From JANQRV01 sp964533785 (GTDB taxonomy: Bacteria; Bacteroidota; Bacteroidia; Chitinophagales; Saprospiraceae), in contig CAZHNG010000410.1 in NCBI GenBank assembly GCA_964533785.1, positions 1 to 5,648 of the forward strand: a stretch of 5,648 bases of DNA, in the 5' to 3' direction. The stretch's first letter is position 1; each line of letters opens with the position of its first letter. The notes beneath the pieces were generated by a model. That model was not told the DNA's origin. It did not search any database and was given only the letters and a program-made list of their open reading frames with translations. Positions 1 through 5,648 of the stretch are shown here, piece by piece. Position numbers and translations under genes: made by a program.

Positions 1-177
1 CAACTCACTCAGCTTTTTCATTGAACGGCCGAAAAAATGGGTCTCCGGTGGAACAACAAGATTGGAGTGTCGTGAAAATAACGCCGACAGCATCGTAGTC
101 CCCGACCTGGGGTTACCCACAATAAATATCGGCGACATATCCTGATTATTACGACCTGTTCTATCTATCGCAGGCAT
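1..177 (-). CDS. Sulfotransferase, N-terminal fragment (runs off window)
   Basis: The first 59 codons are visible and the rest lies beyond the window edge. The reading frame starts at ATG 177-175 and stays open to base 1. Residues 17-30 read IFIVGNPRSGTTML, a beta strand followed by the PRSGTT loop that binds the 5'-phosphosulfate end of PAPS in sulfotransferases. The following VVPPETHFF (residues 41-49) also fits family members found in polysaccharide gene clusters. The expected reaction is transfer of sulfate from PAPS to a hydroxyl of a carbohydrate or similar acceptor; the acceptor cannot be read from this fragment. A GGAG ribosome site lies 7 bases before the ATG. The gene begins 34 bases after the glycosyltransferase stop on the same strand, so the two are probably co-transcribed. 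The second PAPS-binding motif lies outside the window, so activity cannot be judged. Confidence 0.82.
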   Translation of the reverse strand, partial: MPAIDRTGRNNQDMSPIFIVGNPRSGTTMLSALFSRHSNLVVPPETHFFGRSMKKLSEL

Positions 178-184
178 GGCTATA

Positions 185-188
185 CTCC
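185..188 (-). promoter_or_regulatory. Ribosome binding site of the sulfotransferase
   Basis: On the minus strand this reads GGAG, 7 bases before ATG 177-175. It supports this ATG over the in-frame ATG at codon 14, which would begin only two codons before the conserved beta strand. Confidence 0.6.
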
Positions 189-211
189 AGCCCATCGGTG
201 GCGATGGCGTT

Positions 212-1162
212 TCATTGTGGAAGTTCAATGGCCGCTTTATACTTCTCTGGAATCTGTGTGGCTAAATATCCGGACGGGAATACCTGCGAAGCGTCGTCAA
301 TTTCGCTACGCCTCAATTTCTGGTAATTCGCCCATTCTTTGCGTTTACGATCGGTAGGGAATTCCGTTGTACTCCAATGGGCAAACTCATTTTCGTCAAT
401 AAATTTAAGTTCATAGAACACCGCTTCATTGAGAATCGGTCGGCTCGGCAGCTTCTTGCCGACGCTCCACCATTCCATTTGGTTGACGGACATAAACACA
501 TAACGATAACTCAGCGGTGCAAAACGCACTTCGTAATTCATTTCATCCGTGAGTACAAATCGACCATCAGACATGCGATACAAGGTCAGCCCTCTCGGCA
601 TGTAACAAAAGCGTGGATTTAACTGTTTTAGCCGTTCGCGCAGTCGCTTTCGCGCATCTGCGATAACGATCATATCCCCATCCCATTTACAAATAAATTC
701 ATAACTGCACAAGGAACTGCAGTAATTGTAGAAGTATGAGGAACTGTGCACAGAATTACCGGGGGTTTGCTCGCTCTCCGGCCCATATCGCGCAATCTGG
801 AATGGATACTGACTAAGCTTGATCTTATTACTCGCGTCGTGCGTCGCTGCGAATCGCTTGACTATCGACACCGTATCGTCATCGCTATTGTTATCAACAA
901 TCACAATCTCATTAAATAGGTCATATATTGATGCTAGGACATAATCTATTTTGCTCGCTTCATTCTTTACGCGGAGCATGGCCGAGACACCCTTCTTTAC
1001 ATTGCGGAAGGGCAACGCGAAATTGTAGTCGGTATGCCCTTCTCGGTTCTCAAAGTTCATCGAACTCGGCATCCGGCCCATGAGGTGGGCAAGCTCCTGC
1101 CTACGTCGGTTTACTCGCCCTAGCAATCCTCTGCATTTGCCAATCATGTATTGTTTCATCAT
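212..1162 (-). CDS. Family 2 glycosyltransferase (GT-A fold)
   Basis: The protein has 316 residues. Its core matches GT2-type nucleotide-sugar transferases. Residues 59-69 read VSAMLRVKNEA, the first strand and loop that binds the nucleotide. Residues 86-97 read IVIVDNNSDDDT, the usual acidic second strand region. Residues 159-164 read KWDGDM and contain the DxD metal and sugar-phosphate site (D161, D163). The first 55 residues are a basic, family-poor extension. The C-terminal 120 residues, rich in Trp, Tyr and Phe, probably form the acceptor side. No membrane segment is evident, so it likely works in the cytoplasm or at the inner membrane face on a lipid-linked glycan. Donor and acceptor cannot be assigned. 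The start overlaps the flippase stop as ATGA (1162-1159), indicating translational coupling. A second ATG follows immediately (1159-1157), so the N-terminus could be one residue shorter. Confidence 0.85.
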   Translation of the reverse strand: MMKQYMIGKCRGLLGRVNRRRQELAHLMGRMPSSMNFENREGHTDYNFALPFRNVKKGVSAMLRVKNEASKIDYVLASIYDLFNEIVIVDNNSDDDTVSIVKRFAATHDASNKIKLSQYPFQIARYGPESEQTPGNSVHSSSYFYNYCSSLCSYEFICKWDGDMIVIADARKRLRERLKQLNPRFCYMPRGLTLYRMSDGRFVLTDEMNYEVRFAPLSYRYVFMSVNQMEWWSVGKKLPSRPILNEAVFYELKFIDENEFAHWSTTEFPTDRKRKEWANYQKLRRSEIDDASQVFPSGYLATQIPEKYKAAIELPQ

Positions 1163-2664
1163 GTTACGTTATCTCGACGAATCAGTTTACGATAGATGAG
1201 CGATGTATCATAACGGTCGGCTTCCTTCATGCCAAGCGTAACTACTGCGAGTGCATAAATCACAAGAGACAGAACGAGAGCCAATGCAAGACCGGTGAGA
1301 TCTGCAGGGGACCAGATGGAATGCAATCCCCAGAACAAGCCCGTTGTGACCACAAACGGCAAGCCGCCGGGCAGGAGTGTTTGATAAATGAATGTCCTGA
1401 TGCTGATCTGCATCAGATTCCCCAGCAAAGGCCACATCAGTAACGGTTGCACAATGAGGACACCGCAAAATGTTCCTGCAGCCGCACCGATAGCTCCCCA
1501 TTGCATATATCCGACCAGAAACAGGGTCGCTGCAAGATTAAGTGAAACCGCCACGATCGTACGCTTGGCAGTCCGATTAACATTGGCTGTCGCGATGGCA
1601 ATCTGATGAACGATGCCTGTTGGCGTGAGAATCAGATTGGCCACACCCAACAATAATAGCACAATGCCTGCCTCGCTATACAACGAGAACTTTTCTCCCA
1701 GATACAGCGCCAACCATTCGTTTCGATAGACGATCAGCCAGACAAACGGTGCCATCACCATCCATGTGCTGATCCGTCCCACGCGAAGGAATGCTTTTTT
1801 CATACGTTCGTGCTGGCGGGTCGCATGCATAGCGGTCATCATGGGCACGAGAGGGGCGCGAGCAACGGTGAGAAACTGCCGTATTTCATTGTCGATTACC
1901 CCGCCGGTNNNNNNNNNNCCCACCATGGACCATGCATTAAACGTACCGATCTCTCGGACCAACGACCATCGAAAGGCCTTTAACCGCATACGCGCCGCTG
2001 GCAGCTGATTCCATGCGATAATTGACATGATGCACTGGGCTATTATCTGCGTTACCGCCTGCGAGACGATCACCCAAACAACTGATGTGCTGATTCCCAG
2101 CAATAGTCCCAACAGCAAGCCGCCTCGAGCAACCGTACTGATGACATTTATGGAGTTTTTCAGCACAAACTGCTGGGATGCCGCCAATCCCGCCACCAGC
2201 GGGCTTAAGGTGACAGTAAAACTGGTTTGAAGGAGAAGGCAGCCGAGCATGACCTGCGCTGTACCGAGCATGTCCGGCGGAAACGTCAAAAACCGATCAA
2301 GTTGCCAGATGAACAACCCGCCAACCCCGATAAGCGGCAGGCTGGCTGCCAGCGTAACCGGCAGCATGCTGGAGGTGATCTGCGTGAGTCGCTCCTCATC
2401 CTCGCGCGCCAAGGCTTCAGCGAGATAGCGCGACATGCCACCTGTCAGAAGTGAGGTAAAGATCGGAAGGAAATAGACTACCGACATAATGACCGGCAGC
2501 ACTGCGAACTCATCCGGCGGGATGCGTTTGAGCAGATACTGTATGACCCAGAGATTCACCCCGATCAAGATCAGCTTGCTGACAATGGAACTGGTTACAT
2601 TGATTACCAACAGTTTTTTCGAGATAGGGTTTTGCTTGTTCATGGTCGCGTCAGGCGTTGACAC
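1159..2664 (-). CDS. Polysaccharide flippase (MOP superfamily, Wzx-like), interrupted by assembly gap
   Basis: This is a strongly hydrophobic protein of about 501 residues as assembled, with roughly 13-14 membrane segments. It begins with a short polar leader followed by a first helix containing VSKLILIGVNLWVIQYLL. The pattern fits the polysaccharide-biosynthesis branch of the MOP (MATE-like) exporters, which flip lipid-linked glycans across the inner membrane. After the gap, the stretch EIRQFLTVARAPLVPMMTA and the following MHATRQHERMKKAFLRVGR are characteristic of one oligosaccharide-flippase subfamily. Start choice: the open frame reaches a TTG at 2739, but the segment before 2664 is Arg/Pro-rich, unlike the rest. 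GTG 2664-2662 has AGGA 7 bases upstream and is preferred. ATG 2643-2641 is the alternative and has no good ribosome site. Ten Ns at 1909-1918 interrupt the gene, and about 30 residues around helix 7 appear to be missing. The stop overlaps the glycosyltransferase start by 4 bases. Confidence 0.85.
   Translation of the reverse strand: MSTPDATMNKQNPISKKLLVINVTSSIVSKLILIGVNLWVIQYLLKRIPPDEFAVLPVIMSVVYFLPIFTSLLTGGMSRYLAEALAREDEERLTQITSSMLPVTLAASLPLIGVGGLFIWQLDRFLTFPPDMLGTAQVMLGCLLLQTSFTVTLSPLVAGLAASQQFVLKNSINVISTVARGGLLLGLLLGISTSVVWVIVSQAVTQIIAQCIMSIIAWNQLPAARMRLKAFRWSLVREIGTFNAWSMVXXXXTGGVIDNEIRQFLTVARAPLVPMMTAMHATRQHERMKKAFLRVGRISTWMVMAPFVWLIVYRNEWLALYLGEKFSLYSEAGIVLLLLGVANLILTPTGIVHQIAIATANVNRTAKRTIVAVSLNLAATLFLVGYMQWGAIGAAAGTFCGVLIVQPLLMWPLLGNLMQISIRTFIYQTLLPGGLPFVVTTGLFWGLHSIWSPADLTGLALALVLSLVIYALAVVTLGMKEADRYDTSLIYRKLIRRDNVT
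1909..1918. other. Assembly gap (ten Ns) inside the flippase gene
   Basis: There are exactly ten undetermined bases. The flanks are both in the flippase frame if the gap length is taken literally. The N-side ends at FNAWSMV, the start of a membrane helix, and the C-side resumes at TGGVIDNEIRQF, which in related proteins lies well after that helix and its loop. The true gap is therefore probably longer than ten bases. Confidence 0.95.
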
Positions 2665-2671
2665 TGACGTT

Positions 2672-2675
2672 TCCT
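2672..2675 (-). promoter_or_regulatory. Ribosome binding site deciding the flippase start
   Basis: The minus strand reads CCAGGAAACGTCAGTG, placing AGGA 7 bases before the GTG at 2664-2662. Neither the TTG at 2739 nor the ATG at 2643 has a comparable site at a usable distance. A 6-base inverted repeat (CGTCAG/CTGACG, 2649-2654 and 2664-2669) overlaps the GTG and could partly occlude it. Confidence 0.5.
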
Positions 2676-2759
2676 GGGGTCGTAAGCGGGCCGCGCCCGG
2701 CAGGGTTACACCGCGTTCGCGGCGGGGGGCGATCTTCAAAGAGAATCGGCAAAACGTTC

Positions 2760-2814
2760 ACCGGGGATAAGCCCGCGCCGCCGGGCGGCGGCCAAGCTAG
2801 CAAAATCCCCCGGT
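2760..2814 (-). terminator. Compound GC-rich hairpin after the pilin gene, candidate terminator
   Basis: There is an inner perfect stem GCCGCC/GGCGGC (2777-2782 and 2787-2792) with a four-base loop. It is enclosed by an outer stem ACCGGGGAT/ATCCCCCGGT (2760-2768 and 2805-2814) with one bulged base. Read on the minus strand, the structure begins about 30 bases after the pilin stop and is followed 5 bases later by a short TTTT (2754-2751). The weak U tract makes it at best a poor intrinsic terminator. It could instead be a processing site or leader structure for the flippase operon. Confidence 0.35.
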
Positions 2815-2844
2815 CGCCGCATGATCGTGATCGGTCCGAGGGAT

Positions 2845-3804
<960 letters not shown>

Positions 3805-3809
3805 GGTTA

Positions 3810-3815
3810 CCTCCT
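3810..3815 (-). promoter_or_regulatory. Strong ribosome binding site of the pilin gene
   Basis: The minus strand reads AGGAGGTAACCATG: a complete AGGAGG with a 5-base spacer. It is the best Shine-Dalgarno match in the window and rules out the in-frame ATG at 3864-3862, which has none. It suggests high translation, as expected for a structural pilin subunit. Confidence 0.85.
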
Positions 3816-3878
3816 GGCCCGCGTCGGCGGGGGTCGGGCGATCACGAGCGGGCCGCGTCAGCATGATAGCGGCTCGGG

Positions 3879-3927
3879 GCCGGCCGATCGATTCGCCCCG
3901 CCGCCGGGTGTCCGCTGATCGGCCGGC
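3879..3927. repeat. Inverted pair of ATCGGCCGGC downstream of the decarboxylase
   Basis: GCCGGCCGATC (3879-3889) and GATCGGCCGGC (3917-3927) are perfect 11-base inverted repeats 27 bases apart, in the gap between the decarboxylase and the pilin. The same 10-mer occurs as another inverted pair on the other side of the decarboxylase gene. The right arm is shared with the hairpin at 3898-3932, so only one of the two structures can form at a time. Confidence 0.6.
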
Positions 3928-3932
3928 GGCGG
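3898..3932 (-). terminator. GC-rich hairpin just after the decarboxylase stop, candidate terminator
   Basis: CCGCCGCCGG (3898-3907) pairs perfectly over 10 bases with CCGGCGGCGG (3923-3932) around a 15-base loop. On the minus strand the stem starts 6 bases after the decarboxylase TGA, a typical terminator position. No U tract follows (the next bases are GGGGCGAATC), so intrinsic termination is uncertain. It may serve as an RNA 3' end stabiliser. Confidence 0.4.
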
Positions 3933-3938
3933 CGTCGC

Positions 3939-4940
<1,002 letters not shown>

Positions 4941-5057
4941 GAGCGTTGTGGTCCGTTGGTAAAGGAACAATCGGCCGGCAGAGTGTACCGGATGAGCGGC
5001 GGCGCGCGTAAGTAAGCTTCGCTGCACGCGGGCCGGCCGATTACCGATAATGCCTTG
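4941..5057. promoter_or_regulatory. Divergent intergenic region with probable promoters
   Basis: This 117-base stretch separates the decarboxylase (minus) from the permease (plus), so it should hold promoters for both. On the plus strand GATAAT (5046-5051) matches five of six bases of a -10 box and lies 6 bases before the permease ATG; no good -35 is seen. On the minus strand TACACT (about 4984-4989) is a weak -10 candidate. The inverted pair of ATCGGCCGGC lies here, one arm directly beside GATAAT. Confidence 0.4.
4969..5042. repeat. Inverted pair of ATCGGCCGGC in the divergent promoter region
   Basis: AATCGGCCGGC (4969-4979) and GCCGGCCGATT (5032-5042) are perfect 11-base inverted repeats separated by 52 bases. 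The right arm ends 3 bases before the GATAAT box, and the left arm lies about 28 bases upstream of the decarboxylase start codon. These positions would suit operators. The core 10-mer is the same as in the pair at 3879-3927. Confidence 0.6.
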
Positions 5058-5648
5058 ATGGGCACCGACGCATGGATCACCCTGGGCGTGGTGGGCATCG
5101 TGCTGGCGATGCTGGCGTTCACGCGCCGCGGGCCGGACATCATCCTCTTCGGCGGGCTGACGCTGCTGATGGTCGCGCCGTGGCACGACGGGCAGGGGTA
5201 TCGGCTGGGCGTGATGTCGGCCGAGCAGGCGCTGGCGGGGCTGGCCAACCCGGGCATGGTGACGGTGGGCGTGCTGTTCATCGTGGCCGCGGGGCTGCGG
5301 GAGACCGGGGCGCTGGGCTGGATCGTCGCGCGGCTGCTGGGCCGGCCCCGGCGGCTGGGCGTTGCGCAGGGGCGCGTGATGCTGCCGGTCGCGGGGTTGA
5401 GCGCGTTTCTGAACAACACGCCGGTCGTCGCGATGTTCATCCCCGTCCTGGCCGACTGGGCGCGCAAGCTGCGCTTGCCGATCAGCAAGCTGCTGATCCC
5501 GCTGAGCTACGCGGCGATCCTCGGCGGGCTTTGCACACTGATCGGCACGAGCACGAACCTCGTGGTCAACGGCCTGTGGATCGCCGACGCCGGCCGCGCC
5601 TCGCTGGGCATGTTCGAGATTGCGTGGGTAGGCCTGCCGTGCGCCGTG
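5058..5648 (+). CDS. SLC13/DASS-type permease, N-terminal part (runs off window)
   Basis: There are 197 codons in an open frame to the window end, about a third to a half of a typical family member. The family comprises inner-membrane symporters and channels for anions such as dicarboxylates, citrate or sulfate; many bacterial members carry two TrkA-C domains mid-protein, which would lie beyond the window. Hydrophobic helices fall at about residues 6-21, 27-41, 66-80, 106-132 and 145-173. The key signatures are AFLNNTPVVAMFIPV (116-130), where NNT corresponds to the SNT-type cation/substrate loop, and LGGLCTLIGTSTNLVVNG (155-172), the paired small-residue loop seen in SLC13, ArsB and NhaD relatives. 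The start ATG at 5058 has no Shine-Dalgarno site; an in-frame TTG lies just upstream. Substrate is not predictable. Sulfate would be attractive given the sulfotransferase nearby, but that is speculation. Confidence 0.85.
   Translation, partial: MGTDAWITLGVVGIVLAMLAFTRRGPDIILFGGLTLLMVAPWHDGQGYRLGVMSAEQALAGLANPGMVTVGVLFIVAAGLRETGALGWIVARLLGRPRRLGVAQGRVMLPVAGLSAFLNNTPVVAMFIPVLADWARKLRLPISKLLIPLSYAAILGGLCTLIGTSTNLVVNGLWIADAGRASLGMFEIAWVGLPCAV

Noticed and set aside
2665..2739. TTG start at 2739 for the flippase
   Set aside because: There is no ribosome site, and it adds an Arg/Pro-rich stretch absent from the family. GTG at 2664 has AGGA at the right distance.

Overview
The window looks like GC-rich bacterial chromosomal DNA, most likely from a planctomycete-type organism (Phycisphaerae or a relative). 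That assignment is an inference. It rests on the pseudopilin, whose N-terminus runs GFTLIELLVVIAIIALLIG and continues to LPALAAVRGRAK (a style very common in Planctomycetota), on its 'ISAGKDGIYL...FDD' tail, and on the neighbouring bacterial UDP-glucuronate decarboxylase. The window contains a run of ten Ns, so it comes from a gapped draft or metagenome assembly.

Layout in the direction of transcription. Five genes are on the minus strand: a UDP-glucuronate decarboxylase (UDP-xylose synthase, 4940-3939); an orphan type II/IV prepilin-like protein with a very strong ribosome binding site (3804-2845); a MOP-superfamily polysaccharide flippase (about 2664-1159), interrupted by the N run; a family 2 glycosyltransferase (1162-212) whose start overlaps the flippase stop by ATGA; and the first 59 codons of a PAPS-dependent sulfotransferase (177 to the window edge). 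One gene is on the plus strand, diverging from the decarboxylase: the first 197 codons of an SLC13/DASS-type multi-pass permease (5058 to the window edge).

The flippase, glycosyltransferase and sulfotransferase are tightly packed and look like one operon for making, sulfating and exporting a surface or extracellular glycan. The decarboxylase supplies UDP-xylose and could feed the same pathway. The pilin lies between them and has no evident link to sugar chemistry. Base composition falls from the permease and decarboxylase side towards the glycan operon, which suggests the glycan operon may have been acquired separately.

Non-coding DNA: the 134-base gap between the decarboxylase and the pilin and the 117-base divergent intergenic region each carry an inverted pair of the same 10-mer, ATCGGCCGGC (four copies, all intergenic). 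The first gap can also form a competing hairpin. The roughly 180-base gap between the pilin and the flippase carries a compound GC-rich hairpin. I see no tRNA, rRNA, CRISPR array, transposase or phage gene. I did not find a convincing undescribed system. The best leads are the four-copy 10-mer, the sulfated-glycan operon, and the evidence that the N run hides about 30 residues of the flippase.
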